A DNA stretch of 64,000 bases, from the NCBI RefSeq assembly GCF_014270105.1, contig NZ_JACNMF010000005.1, positions 124,001-188,000 of the forward strand, written 5' to 3'. This DNA comes from Hyunsoonleella aquatilis (GTDB lineage: Bacteria > Bacteroidota > Bacteroidia > Flavobacteriales > Flavobacteriaceae). Below are positions 27,074 to 36,490 of the stretch, one piece after another. The notes beneath the pieces are model-generated. The model was given only the letters and a program-made list of their open reading frames with translations, searched no databases and had not been told where the DNA came from. The number at the start of each line of letters is the position of its first letter. Position 1 is the stretch's first letter. Both the position numbers and the translations under genes were made by a program.

Positions 27074-27901
27074 TTAATGCTCCAAGAAGTCAATTAAATG
27101 TTTTCTGTATTTGTAGTAATCGTCGTGCTCTAACACGGCTTTACGTGTTCTTGGTCTTTCAAATTCAATATCTAGAACATCACCAATCTTTGCTCTGGGG
27201 CCACTGGTCATCATCACTACGCGGTCTGCTAAAAATATCGCTTCATCCACATCGTGGGTAATCATTACCGCGGTAATTTTTTCTTTATTCCAAATCTCTA
27301 TCAGAATATCTTGTAATTCACCACGAGTTAATGAATCTAGCATTCCAAAAGGCTCGTCTAACAACAATACTTTTGGCTTTATAGCGAATGCTCTAGCGAT
27401 TCCTACACGCTGTTGCATTCCTTGCGATAAATCAGACGCTCGTTTGTTAAACGCATCTTCTAAACCTACTTTCTGTAAATAGTATTTTGCGATATCATTG
27501 CGTTGCCCTTTTGTAGCATGCGGAAACACTTGATTTACGCCTAGCATCACATTCTGTAAAGCAGTCATCCAAGGCATTAAACTTGGTGCTTGAAAAATTA
27601 CACCTCTATCTGGTCCTGGGCCTTTAATATGCTTTCCTAATACGGAAATGTTGCCTCCAGAAATCGGATTCAATCCTGCAATCATAGAAAGCATCGTTGT
27701 TTTACCACATCCCGAATGCCCAATAATAGTTACGAATTCCTCTTTCCTAATTTGAAGATTCAAGTGTTCCAAAACCACATAGTCTCCTTTTGGTGTTGGG
27801 TACACTTTCTTCAAATCTTTTAAATCAAGCATCACTTCATTCGAAGGAAAAATGCCATTATGTGCCGTTGTTTTAGCTGTATCTGTTATAATAGTACTCA
27901 T
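27074..27901 (-). CDS. nrtD: Nitrate ABC importer ATPase (NrtD-like)
   Basis: A protein of 275 residues. Walker A is IGHSGCGKTTMLSMI near residue 57, signature LSQGMQQRVGIARA, Walker B VLLLDEPFGMLDS, and H-loop MITHDVDEAI. The closest pattern is the NrtC/NrtD-SsuB-TauB class (RGVIFQAPSLMPWMTALQNV). The signature LSQGM instead of LSGGM matches the NrtD type. It is encoded last in the four-gene importer operon, 8 bases after the second ATPase gene. The nitrate assignment rests on the NrtA-type binding protein and the neighbouring nitrate reductases. Confidence 0.85.
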   Translation of the reverse strand: MSTIITDTAKTTAHNGIFPSNEVMLDLKDLKKVYPTPKGDYVVLEHLNLQIRKEEFVTIIGHSGCGKTTMLSMIAGLNPISGGNISVLGKHIKGPGPDRGVIFQAPSLMPWMTALQNVMLGVNQVFPHATKGQRNDIAKYYLQKVGLEDAFNKRASDLSQGMQQRVGIARAFAIKPKVLLLDEPFGMLDSLTRGELQDILIEIWNKEKITAVMITHDVDEAIFLADRVVMMTSGPRAKIGDVLDIEFERPRTRKAVLEHDDYYKYRKHLIDFLEH

Positions 27902-27909
27902 CTTGATGC

Positions 27910-28758
27910 TTATTTAAATTGGTTAACAAAATCTTTTGGTGCTAAATCCGGAAGTACAAATTCTTCCGAAGCTTCCGACTTACGCTCTTCCCCAATATCC
28001 ATCAAATACTCAATAATGGCGTTTCTGGTTTTCTTATAATTAGGGTTGTCGTTCATTTCAGTTTTATCCCTAGGGCGTTCAATATCAATCTTAAACTCAG
28101 GTCCCAACGTTGCATTTGGTCCCGGACGTAACGGAATAATACGATCTGCCATATAAATCCCTTCATCCACATCATTGGTAATCAACAACGCCGTACGCTT
28201 ATCTTTTCCCCAGATGTTCAAAATTTCATCCTGCAACGTGCCACGTGTTAAAGCATCTAGCGCTCCTAAAGGCTCATCCATAATAATCATCTCTGGTTTC
28301 ATAGATAAAGCTCTCGCTACAGACACACGCTGGCGCATACCACCCGATAATTCTTTCGGTCTTTTATTAATCGCAGGCGTTAAGCCCACCATATCTACAT
28401 AATCCGCAACAACAGCGTTCAACTCTTTTTTGCTCTTCTTTGGGAAAGCCTCTTTCACCGCCATATACACATTTTGCCCCACGGTTAACCATGGTAATAA
28501 GGAGTAATTCTGAAAAATCACCCCGCGTTCATGACTCGTTCCAACAACCGGTTCACCTTTAAACAACACCTCACCTTTTGTAGGCTCCAGCAATCCATTT
28601 ATCAAGTTTACCAACGTCGTCTTTCCACTTCCCGTAAACCCTACAATCGCTACAAACTCACCCTCTTCTATCTCCAAATTAATGTTAGATAGCACCTCGG
28701 TAGCGTTCTCGTCATTTCCGTAGGTTTTATAAATATTTTTTAATTCTAAGTATGCCAT
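27910..28758 (-). CDS. nrtC: Nitrate ABC importer ATPase (NrtC-like, without the binding-protein extension)
   Basis: A protein of 282 residues. Walker A is [15 protein letters not shown] near residue 38, signature [15 protein letters not shown], Walker [14 protein letters not shown], and switch [10 protein letters not shown], where the usual His of the H-loop is replaced by Asn. It lacks the NrtA-like C-terminal domain of cyanobacterial NrtC. With the 27074 protein it would form an asymmetric ATPase pair, one with the His switch and one without. Repeat copy B lies between this gene and the permease gene. Confidence 0.85.
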   Translation of the reverse strand: MAYLELKNIYKTYGNDENATEVLSNINLEIEEGEFVAIVGFTGSGKTTLVNLINGLLEPTKGEVLFKGEPVVGTSHERGVIFQNYSLLPWLTVGQNVYMAVKEAFPKKSKKELNAVVADYVDMVGLTPAINKRPKELSGGMRQRVSVARALSMKPEMIIMDEPLGALDALTRGTLQDEILNIWGKDKRTALLITNDVDEGIYMADRIIPLRPGPNATLGPEFKIDIERPRDKTEMNDNPNYKKTRNAIIEYLMDIGEERKSEASEEFVLPDLAPKDFVNQFK

Positions 28759-28775
28759 AATCTTTTGTTTTATTT

Positions 28776-28852
28776 GGGCGTTACCACAAGGGTCGGGCTT
28801 TCACTAGTCGCTCTCTGCGAGGAGCTCCAACATGCCGTTCAATCCCTAACGC
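28776..28852 (+). repeat. GGGCGTTACC...CCCTAACGC dispersed element, copy B
   Basis: A 77 bp element: GGGCGTTACC, GGGTCGGGCTTTC, then CATGCCGTTCAATCCCTAAC and GC. It sits inside the Nrt operon between the permease and ATPase genes, antisense to their transcription, and would form a stem in the mRNA. Confidence 0.7.
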
Positions 28853-28871
28853 GGAAGACCCATAGATTCAT

Positions 28872-29978
28872 TTATATCGCATCTGTTTTTTCAAAAGACA
28901 CCCAGTTTTGTATCGATAGCATCAAGCGGTCTAATAAGAAACCTATGATACCAATCACAAACATGGCAACTATAATTTTTGCGTTCGAGTCGTTTGCACC
29001 GTTTTGGAATTCCTCCCAAACAAATAATCCTAAACCAGGACTTTGTGCTAAAAGTTCAATAGCAATCAATACCATCCACGCTACAGATAAGGTGATTTTT
29101 AAACCCGTAAAGATTAAAGGTAAAGACGATGGTAGCACCACTTTAAATACCTTTTGAAAATTCCCAAGTTTTAAAACCTTAGCAACGTTGATGTAATCTT
29201 TATCTACTGAAGACACACCCATTGATGTGTTTACCAATGTAGCCCACATAGAACATAAACCAACAGCGATAAACGAAATTGAAAATGAGCTATCTTCACT
29301 AGAATCTATCAATAATGTTTTTACAATCATAAACACTAACAAGTACCAAACTACAGGCGAAACAGGTTTAAAAATTTGTATAAACCAATTAAACGCACTT
29401 TTAAGTGTTGGACTCAATCCAATAAAAATACCAAGAGGCACAGCAATTAATAAGGCTAAAAAGAATCCCGCGAACACCGTTTTTAAACTTCTAAAGATTT
29501 GATCTACAAACGATGGTCTACCGGTATAAACAATAGCATCTTTACCTTCAGCAATTCGCTTTTCATTTAAAGTAGCAGTCTTTTCAACAAAAGCAGCTTT
29601 ATCCGCGCTAATCAAGGCATGATCTTTCAACAACGACTGAAACGATGCCCAAACTTGAGAAGGCGATGGCAACGTATTTGGTTGACAACTAATATCTCCG
29701 GAAGCGATACAAGCAGCCATTTCATCAGCAGCAACTTGTCCTTGTTCGTTTAGTGCTTTTTCTATTCTAAATTCAGCTTCAACATTGTAAAGCGACTTTG
29801 CTCCCAAATGCCATAATCCGATAAATAATAAAACGGAAGCAATAGGTACAATGACTTTACGCAAAAAGGCTTTAAAATCTTCCTTTTCCAGCTTCCCTGT
29901 GAATAGATCTTTAAAAGAACTTAAAAAACCTAACCCTATAAATTTGGTTACTTTTCCTAGTGTTAAACTCTGCTTCAT
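28872..29978 (-). CDS. nrtB: Nitrate ABC importer permease (NrtB-like)
   Basis: A protein of 368 residues of the SsuC/NrtB permease class. The EAA-type loop is in KDYINVAKVLKLGNFQKVFKVVLPSSLPLIFTGLK near residue 255. There are about six to seven membrane helices. An unusual soluble insert of about 80 residues (roughly 75-155, containing CIASGDISCQPNTLPSPSQVW) sits between the first helix and the core and would be periplasmic. It is encoded downstream of nrtA with a TGTCA palindrome between them. Confidence 0.85.
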   Translation of the reverse strand: MKQSLTLGKVTKFIGLGFLSSFKDLFTGKLEKEDFKAFLRKVIVPIASVLLFIGLWHLGAKSLYNVEAEFRIEKALNEQGQVAADEMAACIASGDISCQPNTLPSPSQVWASFQSLLKDHALISADKAAFVEKTATLNEKRIAEGKDAIVYTGRPSFVDQIFRSLKTVFAGFFLALLIAVPLGIFIGLSPTLKSAFNWFIQIFKPVSPVVWYLLVFMIVKTLLIDSSEDSSFSISFIAVGLCSMWATLVNTSMGVSSVDKDYINVAKVLKLGNFQKVFKVVLPSSLPLIFTGLKITLSVAWMVLIAIELLAQSPGLGLFVWEEFQNGANDSNAKIIVAMFVIGIIGFLLDRLMLSIQNWVSFEKTDAI

Positions 29979-30016
29979 GATTCTTTTATTTAATTGTGTT
30001 TAGTGTGTGTTTTTAT

Positions 30017-30080
30017 TGTCATGCTGAACTAGTTTCAGCATCTCTGCCTAACTAGATTCTGAAACAAGTTCAGAATGACA
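30017..30080. repeat. TGTCA-ended palindromic repeat in the Nrt operon
   Basis: A 64 bp element from TGTCATGCTGAACTAG to TTCAGAATGACA with partly complementary arms (CTGAA...TTCAG). It lies in the 114 bp nrtA-nrtB spacer and could attenuate expression of the downstream genes, giving more binding protein than permease. Confidence 0.55.
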
Positions 30081-30092
30081 TAAGTATTTTAT

Positions 30093-31484
30093 TTACTGTA
30101 CAGCTTTCTCTTTGTTACCAATTTTAAAACTGTTGATGTATCCAATTGGATCTTTTGCGTCATACGTTGTACCATCAATAAAATCTGCAGTTGCAGGCTT
30201 GTAGCCATCTGTTTCTGGAATATCGCTTGCAGGGATTTTGCCTTCTTCAACTAAAATCTTAGCCGCTTTTGTCCAAATATCAGGACGGTAAATATCTTTA
30301 ATGGTAGAAGCATACCAATCTGCTGGTTTAGACTCAGGAATTTGTCCCCATCGTCTCATTTGTGTTAAGAACCAAATACCATCAGAGTAGAACGGATACG
30401 TTGCGTTGTACTTGTAGAATACGTTAAAGTCTGGCATCTCTCTTTTGTCACCTTTCTCAAATTCAAACGTACCAGTCATAGAGTTTGCCAATACTGCTTC
30501 ATCAGCACCAACATATTGAGACATAGAAAGGATTTTAACAGCCTCAGCTCTGTTTCCTGGTTCGTCCAACCACTTACCAGCTCTAATCAAAGCTTTAGTA
30601 ACTGCAGTAGCCGTATTAGGATAGTCTTCAACAAATTTCTTAGTCATTACAAATACTTTTTCTGGGTTATTTTTCCAGATATCATAGTTGGTAGTCACTG
30701 GGACACCAATACCTTTGAATACAGCTTGCTGATTCCAAGGCTCACCCACACAGTACCCGTAAATAGTTCCGGCTTCAAGCGTTGCAGGCATTTGTGGCGG
30801 AGGCGTTACAGATAATAAAACCTCAGCATCAATTTGTCCTTGCACATTATCGGCAGTGTACATACCTGGGTGAATACCCGCGGCAGCTAACCAATATCTT
30901 ATTTCGTAGTTATGCGTAGATACAGGGAATACCATACCCATTTTAAAAGCCTTACCAGAGTTTTTGTACTCATCGATAACTGGCTTAAGCGCCTCAGCTT
31001 TAATAGGGTGAATTGGCTTACCATCAGCACCTTTTGGTACATTTGGTTTCATTTTAGACCACACATCGTTTGATACGGTGATACCGTTACCGTTTAAGTC
31101 CATTGAAAATGGGGTAACCAAATCCGCTTGACGACCAAAACCAGCACCTGCCGCAATAGGTTGACCCGCCAACATATGCGAACCGTCCAATTGACCATCA
31201 ATAACACGGTCCAATACATTTTTCCAGTTGGATTGTGCTTCAACAGATACAAATAAGCCCTCATCTTCAAAGAATCCTTTTTCTTTGGCGATGGCCAATG
31301 GTGCCATATCCGTCAATTTGATAAAGCCAAAAGTTAACTGTGGTTTTTCAATTTCTAATGTTTTTGTAGTAGACTCAGCTGCAGTATTTTCAGCCAAGGT
31401 AGTTTTCTTTTCTTTTCCTCCACAGGCAAATAACAGAACTGCCACGGGTAAAATCCAAGTTGTACGTTTTAATAGAGATTTCAT
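30093..31484 (-). CDS. nrtA: Nitrate-binding lipoprotein of an ABC importer (NrtA/CmpA family)
   Basis: A protein of 463 residues with a lipoprotein signal ([11 protein letters not shown], lipid Cys at 21). The mature part has [28 protein letters not shown] and [20 protein letters not shown], hallmark blocks of the NrtA/CmpA oxyanion-binding family that includes NasF and NrtA. The same family also binds bicarbonate (CmpA), but the neighbours favour nitrate/nitrite. The promoter carries a 16 bp palindrome and a TATATTTG -7-like element. Confidence 0.9.
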   Translation of the reverse strand: MKSLLKRTTWILPVAVLLFACGGKEKKTTLAENTAAESTTKTLEIEKPQLTFGFIKLTDMAPLAIAKEKGFFEDEGLFVSVEAQSNWKNVLDRVIDGQLDGSHMLAGQPIAAGAGFGRQADLVTPFSMDLNGNGITVSNDVWSKMKPNVPKGADGKPIHPIKAEALKPVIDEYKNSGKAFKMGMVFPVSTHNYEIRYWLAAAGIHPGMYTADNVQGQIDAEVLLSVTPPPQMPATLEAGTIYGYCVGEPWNQQAVFKGIGVPVTTNYDIWKNNPEKVFVMTKKFVEDYPNTATAVTKALIRAGKWLDEPGNRAEAVKILSMSQYVGADEAVLANSMTGTFEFEKGDKREMPDFNVFYKYNATYPFYSDGIWFLTQMRRWGQIPESKPADWYASTIKDIYRPDIWTKAAKILVEEGKIPASDIPETDGYKPATADFIDGTTYDAKDPIGYINSFKIGNKEKAVQ

Positions 31485-31506
31485 GTTATGTGTTTTTTAA
31501 ATTAAC

Positions 31507-31522
31507 TAAGTATAAATACTTA
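31507..31522. promoter_or_regulatory. 16 bp palindromic box upstream of nrtA
   Basis: TAAGTATAAATACTTA has perfect 7 bp arms around 2 bases, 23 bases before the nrtA ATG. A TATATTTG -7-like element lies at 31531-31538 on the minus strand, 8 bases upstream. The sequence is one of five TA(A/C)GTA-N4-TAC(T/G)TA sites in the window. Confidence 0.65.
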
Positions 31523-31538
31523 TTTTTAGGCAAATATA

Positions 31539-32156
31539 TAAGTACCCTTAGATATACCCCATGTTAAACCCCATAAACGCACCTCTTTTTAAACATATTG
31601 AAACCTATCAAAACACAGGTTTAATTCTTATTAAATTGGTTTTCAGATTATTGATTTCGAAATAATGATGCTTAGATTTACTTAACCCACTACGTATAAA
31701 CACATTATTGTTAATAATATTTTACGTATGTTTTACTTAAAACAGGAAAGTTTGAACAGGAAATGGTGGGTTTTGGGGTGAAGACTACGTAGTTTTTAGT
31801 TGTTACGTGAATTTTTGGCTTATACTGTTATTAAAGAAAAGAGGGATTTGCGGGTACGCTTATCGACCGGATATAAGAATATTAGCGGGTTTTTATACGC
31901 TAACTTTACGGTCAACTTAAGACTTTCTAGTAACTTTACTTACTTTCGTTTTAGCGATTAAACCGCTATTATTTTTATGTAATGTGGCTGTTGCACAACT
32001 AAATATTTCGTTTAAACTTATGTTTTGAAAACATTTCATTAACGTAAAATACTGATTACCAGTTTTAAATAAAACTATAAATTTATAAAGTCAAACGATT
32101 TATTGGTTTTTAACGGTTGCACAACAGCTACCATTATTGTGTGGCGTTGTTATATA
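31539..32156. other. 618 bp gene-free spacer upstream of nrtA
   Basis: No ORF or RNA gene was seen. It contains three TACGTA words (31691, 31723, 31787), one paired with TACTTA at 17 bp spacing (31723-31739), possibly extra or decayed regulator sites for nrtA. Its left part has near-palindromic words GGCTGTTGCACAAC (about 31986) and GGTTGCACAACAGC (about 32113), then a CCACACAATAATGG-type flank at the end of the sulfatase gene. Confidence 0.45.
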
Positions 32157-33593
32157 TTACTTTAATTTAGCTTTTAACGCATACTTTAACTCTTTGACTA
32201 AATTAGGATGGCTATCCGCTATGTTTTTGGTTTCCTTATCAACAGTTGTATGGTCATATAACTCTACAAACCCATCCTGATGAAGTGTCATTCGATGTGT
32301 TGATGTTCTAATGGTTGTAGCTTTATTTGTGTATGCTATGGCAGTATGACCAGAGGTGCTAGGATTTTCTAATATTTTTTTTAGCGATTCACCATTGGTA
32401 TATTTAGGAATTTCAATGCCGGTTAAATCGCACAAGGTAGGAAAGATATCTAGTGTTTCCACTATGGCATTTGTGTTAAATCCTTGATGCTTCATTTTAG
32501 GAAAGTGAATTATTAAAGGTGCATGTAAGGATTCTTCGAACAAACTATGCTTCCCCCAGATTGCGTGTTCTCCCAAGTGCCAACCATGGTCGCCCCAAAG
32601 TACAACAATGGTGTTTTTATCTGCACCTGTTCTTTTCAACTCTGCAAGGATTTTACCTACTTGAGCATCTGCATAACTAACACTTGCAGCATAATGACGA
32701 CGTACTTCATTAGCAAAATCAATATCTTTGTTAGGATTTTTACCCCAACGATTATATTTCATAAACTCATTAGACCCGTGCCATGTGGTTTTTCCTGTTG
32801 GTTTTTGAGGATGTTTTATTTCTGGAAGCTCAATTCTATCGTATTTATCATAATAAGATTTTGGTGCACCAAAAGGTAGGTGTGGTTTTATAATTCCGAA
32901 GGCAAGAAAAAAAGGTTTTTCGTTTTTGGTAGCAAGTTCTCTTAGTTGTTTCACGGCTTCATCTGCAATAACACCGTCGGGATAGATATTATCGTCTCCT
33001 TCTGCAGACTGAAAAACATCCATATCACTTGATTTTATTCGAATCTCTCCATTCGCTAGTCCGTGCATCATTCCCCGCGGATGTTCCCATTCCCCTACTG
33101 GCATAAGATGTTTATCCCAAGCATTTGGCATTTCAATTTTTGCGCTATCATTCCAATTCTTGCCACCTCTACCCCCTGGGTGATGAGAAACTTTACCTAC
33201 TGAAACTGTTGTATAACCATGTTTTTTAAACCACTCAGGCATACTTTTATCTATTTCTTGAGTGTCTTTGTTTATTTTAATTGCTCTACGAAAAAGGGCG
33301 TCGTTTGTTGCTGGACCAACCTTACCTGTTAACAAGGTATATCTAGACGGCCCACAGCTAGGGGCATTGACGAAATGTTTCTGAAATGTCATCCCCTTTG
33401 TGGCTAATGCGTCAATGTTTGGTGAACTAATATAATTTGTTCCAAAGCTTTTCAATTCTGGACGAAGGTCGTCTATACAAATTAGTAGAACATTAAGTTT
33501 TTCAGATTCTTGTGCATTTTTACAACTCATGATGATAAAAAAAGATAACACCGTAAAAAAAGAAGGTATTGTTTTTCCTACTCTAATATTCAT
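32157..33593 (-). CDS. Sulfatase, iduronate-2-sulfatase-like (S1 family) lipoprotein
   Basis: A protein of 478 residues. A probable lipobox is SFFIIMSCKNA (Cys24). The metal-binding Asp pair is in LLICIDDLRPE. The formylglycine motif is NAPSCGPSRYTLLTGK, where Cys80 (C-x-P-S-R) would be converted by an FGE-type maturase. VLWGDHGWHLGEH is the conserved metal-binding block. It is typical of flavobacterial polysaccharide or glycosaminoglycan sulfatases. No carbohydrate genes surround it, and its ends carry cassette-like flanks, so it may be an insertion in the nitrogen region. Confidence 0.9.
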   Translation of the reverse strand: MNIRVGKTIPSFFTVLSFFIIMSCKNAQESEKLNVLLICIDDLRPELKSFGTNYISSPNIDALATKGMTFQKHFVNAPSCGPSRYTLLTGKVGPATNDALFRRAIKINKDTQEIDKSMPEWFKKHGYTTVSVGKVSHHPGGRGGKNWNDSAKIEMPNAWDKHLMPVGEWEHPRGMMHGLANGEIRIKSSDMDVFQSAEGDDNIYPDGVIADEAVKQLRELATKNEKPFFLAFGIIKPHLPFGAPKSYYDKYDRIELPEIKHPQKPTGKTTWHGSNEFMKYNRWGKNPNKDIDFANEVRRHYAASVSYADAQVGKILAELKRTGADKNTIVVLWGDHGWHLGEHAIWGKHSLFEESLHAPLIIHFPKMKHQGFNTNAIVETLDIFPTLCDLTGIEIPKYTNGESLKKILENPSTSGHTAIAYTNKATTIRTSTHRMTLHQDGFVELYDHTTVDKETKNIADSHPNLVKELKYALKAKLK

Positions 33594-34053
33594 ATATATT
33601 TTATTTATTAGTTATTGACTTCGCTAATGCCACACAATGGTTAAATATGGTTCAGTTTTAATGAACTATATTGGATAAGCGAAGTTCGTGTTTTCCTGGC
33701 ACAAAGTCAATACGTGCTTACACGTGGTTTTCAACAAAAATGCATTACAAGAAGTGAGGTACGAGGGACGTGGTAATCTTAAACAACAAAAGGACAATTT
33801 CGGTATTTCATGAATGAGATTACTTCCTTACACTTCTTAATGACGTGTATTTTGGAGTGCACGTTTCCCCTCTCAAAAGAGGGGATTAAGGGGTGTGTAA
33901 AAACGATATTTGCAACTGTGAATAAAAAACACCTCCCTTAATCCCTCCTTATTAGGAGGGACACCCATGCTTTAAAACATGTTGCAAAAAATTTTTGTTT
34001 TTTTAAAAAGGAACAGAATATTGGGTTTAAAACAAAATTAGCAAACATGCCCC
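33594..34053. repeat. Spacer with inverted CCCC/GGGG repeat
   Basis: At 33864-33898 there is TTTCCCCTCTCAAAAGAGGG followed by GATTAAGGGGTGTGT. At 33929-33965 lies ACACCTCCCTTAATCCCTCC followed by TTATTAGGAGGGACACC, its inverted relative. The pair forms one long imperfect palindrome, each arm with its own hairpin. The remainder holds no ORF; a CCACACAATGG word near 33629 flanks the sulfatase start. Confidence 0.55.
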
Positions 34054-34146
34054 GCGTTAGGGATTGCACGGCATCCCCTGACGGTACCGTCAGGGATATA
34101 GCGGAAAGCCCGACTCTCCCGATAGCCATCGGGAAGGGTAACGCCC
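34054..34146 (-). repeat. GGGCGTTACC...CCCTAACGC dispersed element, copy C
   Basis: On the minus strand it reads GGGCGTTACCC ... GTCGGGCTTTC ... GATGCCGTGCAATCCCTAAC plus GC. It carries two nested hairpins, CCCGATGGCTATCGGGA and CTGACGGTACCGTCAG. It lies 14 bases after the pentahaem cytochrome gene, so here it could act as a terminator. Confidence 0.7.
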
Positions 34147-34160
34147 AAATAATTAAACTA

Positions 34161-34868
34161 CTATTTCTCTAAAGTTTTTAGCCACTCTTCTTGAGACAGC
34201 GCGATGTACTTTTTATCGGTACCGTAGGGGTCTTTGCCGCCTTCAAAATAGGCTTGAATTATTTCCATTGGAATGGTATCGCTAAGCTTTTCCGGTACCT
34301 CGTATTTATGATTGCCATGAAAATCGTGACATTGGATACAGGTAAACCATTCCTGTCGTGCAATTAGGGCTTCATGCGATATATCCAAGGGGTCGTTTTC
34401 AACGACTAATTCTTGATGGCAGTTCATGCAATAGTTTATGCTTGCCACAGAAACGCGCTCTTCCTCATGTTCGGTATGGCAGGTGATGCAGGTTGTGGCG
34501 TCAATATTGTGTAGGGCTTCTTTAAACCGGGGTTCAGAGAAGCGATACGTCGGGTGCCTATCATTTGGACGGTCGTGGCATTCCAAGCAGTTTTTTACGG
34601 TAACGTCTTGTGTACCGAAATCTACACCTTCTTTCCTAGCCCCAACCGCATGCGAAATATTGGACTGCACCTGCTGCAACAAATTGCCTTTAGCATCCGC
34701 ATGGCACGCAAAACAGGATAATCCCTCATGCCCAGTATTCATAGGGCCAATGGAAACATATTCTTCAGTGGCATCTAAGGTTAATAGATAAAATATGGAT
34801 ACGCCCAATACAAGGCCTATCCCTCCCCCTATCACTTGACGCTTCCTTAACGGACTTACTTTAAACAT
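34161..34868 (-). CDS. Membrane-anchored pentahaem cytochrome c
   Basis: A protein of 235 residues with one N-terminal membrane helix (RKRQVIGGGIGLVLGVSIFYLL) and five CXXCH motifs: CFACH, CLECH, CITCH, CMNCH and CIQCH. All have His, so it is not a NrfA nitrite reductase (no CXXCK and too short). It resembles small periplasmic multihaem electron carriers. It ends the operon globin - Tll0287 protein - cytochrome b - FAD/2Fe-2S reductase - this gene, so it is the likely periplasmic acceptor of electrons brought across the membrane by the cytochrome b (inference). The final redox partner is unknown; Nap is a candidate. Confidence 0.8.
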   Translation of the reverse strand: MFKVSPLRKRQVIGGGIGLVLGVSIFYLLTLDATEEYVSIGPMNTGHEGLSCFACHADAKGNLLQQVQSNISHAVGARKEGVDFGTQDVTVKNCLECHDRPNDRHPTYRFSEPRFKEALHNIDATTCITCHTEHEEERVSVASINYCMNCHQELVVENDPLDISHEALIARQEWFTCIQCHDFHGNHKYEVPEKLSDTIPMEIIQAYFEGGKDPYGTDKKYIALSQEEWLKTLEK

Positions 34869-34882
34869 GAATTTCGTTTTAA

Positions 34883-35911
34883 TTAAATCTCAATAACCAC
34901 TTTTTCACTAACGGGGTAGGTAACACACGTTAGAATATTACCGGCTTCTACTTCGCTTTCCGGAAGAATATGCCCGTCCATCATTTTTACTTCACCTTCT
35001 ACACACTTACCCTTGCAAGTAGAACACATCCCTGACCTGCACGAATAAGGAATCACAATATTGCTGGACATCGCCTGGTTTAAAATGGTCTTGTCGCCAC
35101 GTACTTGAATATCATAACTTTCACCTTGATGCTTTATGGTAACCTCACTTAACAGGTCTTTGCCCGACACCTTAACCACAGGCATCTTAAAGACTTCGAC
35201 TTTTATTTTATCCCTCGTGATTCCATTTTCATCTAAAATCTCTTTTACCTTTTCCATGTAACCGAAAGGCCCGCAAATCATATAAATATGATCGTCATAG
35301 GACAACTTATGCTTTATCATGATCCGATCGACAACAAGTTTTGAAGCCAGTCCTGGGTGATAATTTGCCTTGTAGGTTTTATTTCCTGAAACGATATGCT
35401 CCACTTTAAAATTCTCGGGGTACTCCTTTTCCAATCCTTTTATGTCTTCATGAAAAATGATGGAATCTTCATGCTGATTGGCGTAAACCAAAAGCACTTT
35501 GGAGTTTTCCTCTTCGGTAAGCACAGATTTCACAATGGAAAACATAGGGGTAACACCACTACCCCCCGCAAAAAGTACATATTGTTTGGTTTCTTTATTA
35601 TTTGGGACCACACAGAAAGAACCCGCCGGGTCGTCCACTTCAATTTTGTCACCAGCCTTCAAATGATCGTGCACATAATTAGATACCAATCCACCTTCCA
35701 CCCGCTTTATGGTAATCTTTAAATCTTTATCGGTATAAGGATTGCTACTGAAGGAATATGCTCTTTTATGGACTTTTCCACCTATCGGTACATGAATGGT
35801 TAAAAACTGCCCTGGTTTATATTTCAGCTTCTTAAAAAAATTGCCATTTTTGAAGCATACGGTAATGGCATCTTCCGTTTCTTTAATTATTTCTTTTACC
35901 AACAACTTCAT
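34883..35911 (-). CDS. FAD- and 2Fe-2S-containing ferredoxin reductase (PaaE/HmpX type)
   Basis: A protein of 342 residues in three domains. The FAD-binding barrel has KRAYSFSSNPY near residue 49. The NAD(P) domain has VLFAGGSGVTPMFSIV near 112 and MICGPFGYME. The C-terminal plant-type 2Fe-2S ferredoxin has PYSCRSGMCSTCKGKC with a later CVTYP Cys. Domain order is as in PaaE-like reductases and in the reductase half of flavohaemoglobins, with an added 2Fe-2S domain. No signal is seen, so it is cytoplasmic. It starts 7 bases after the membrane cytochrome b gene and probably feeds it electrons from NAD(P)H. Confidence 0.88.
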   Translation of the reverse strand: MKLLVKEIIKETEDAITVCFKNGNFFKKLKYKPGQFLTIHVPIGGKVHKRAYSFSSNPYTDKDLKITIKRVEGGLVSNYVHDHLKAGDKIEVDDPAGSFCVVPNNKETKQYVLFAGGSGVTPMFSIVKSVLTEEENSKVLLVYANQHEDSIIFHEDIKGLEKEYPENFKVEHIVSGNKTYKANYHPGLASKLVVDRIMIKHKLSYDDHIYMICGPFGYMEKVKEILDENGITRDKIKVEVFKMPVVKVSGKDLLSEVTIKHQGESYDIQVRGDKTILNQAMSSNIVIPYSCRSGMCSTCKGKCVEGEVKMMDGHILPESEVEAGNILTCVTYPVSEKVVIEI

Positions 35912-35918
35912 ATAGCCT

Positions 35919-36401
35919 CTATTTATAATAAAACACCATGGTGATATGGAAAACCATCAATATAGTGACCACTATGGATGCGGCAACGTGGGTAATCATC
36001 CAGCCTTTGAAAAATGCTTCATTACCACTTTTAATAACATCCAAATTGAGATACCCCAACAATGTGTTTGCCAAAAATATATAGGACAACAGCAAAAGGT
36101 AGCCGTAGCCCATTGTTGCACTGTGCATGTAGAATACGATAGGGCTTAGAGCACCAAGCCATTTATGAATATTTTGCATGACCACAGCTTTGGGCCTCAA
36201 TTTTTTTATGGCTCGAGTAAGGGTTAATACCCATTGAAATGTGATGAATAGCGCCAAAACCAATCCCGTCCAGCGCTTGAACATTTCGCCGCGCTGCAAT
36301 TGGAAAAGCCAACTCCATTCCAGTTTCAAAAAGAACTGTAGAAAAAATCCTGTGAGCAGAACTAAACCGATAAGGGTAGATTTGTTAATGCTGATTGCCA
36401 T
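35919..36401 (-). CDS. Small membrane cytochrome b-like protein
   Basis: A protein of 160 residues with about four membrane helices. Candidate haem ligands are the His residues in NIHKWLGALSPIVFYMHSA and in MITHVAASIVVTILMVFHITMVFYYK, on adjacent helices as in ferric-reductase-like or b561-type proteins. The ATG at 36401 (MAISINKSTLIG) is preferred to an upstream in-frame ATG at 36464, whose extra 21 residues look non-coding. I infer a transmembrane electron link between the FAD reductase encoded immediately downstream and the pentahaem cytochrome. Confidence 0.65.
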   Translation of the reverse strand: MAISINKSTLIGLVLLTGFFLQFFLKLEWSWLFQLQRGEMFKRWTGLVLALFITFQWVLTLTRAIKKLRPKAVVMQNIHKWLGALSPIVFYMHSATMGYGYLLLLSYIFLANTLLGYLNLDVIKSGNEAFFKGWMITHVAASIVVTILMVFHITMVFYYK

Positions 36402-36490
36402 ATCAATTATGCCTTTGGAAATACTGCAATTTGCCCACCACCTTTCAGATGAAGTGATGAGCAAGATTGCAACACAACACTAAATTAAAT

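Noticed and set aside
27074-31484. Taurine/sulphonate or bicarbonate importer
   Set aside because: The ATPases and permease are shared with those families, but the binding protein has NrtA/CmpA blocks and the setting is nitrate metabolism, so nitrate is preferred, though bicarbonate is not formally excluded.
31980-33650. Calling an integron
   Set aside because: No integrase gene is present in the window and the flanks do not match the standard attC core, so only a cassette-like resemblance is reported.
34161-34868. Pentahaem cytochrome as a NrfA nitrite reductase
   Set aside because: NrfA has a CXXCK catalytic haem and about 450-500 residues; this protein has 235 residues and only CXXCH motifs.
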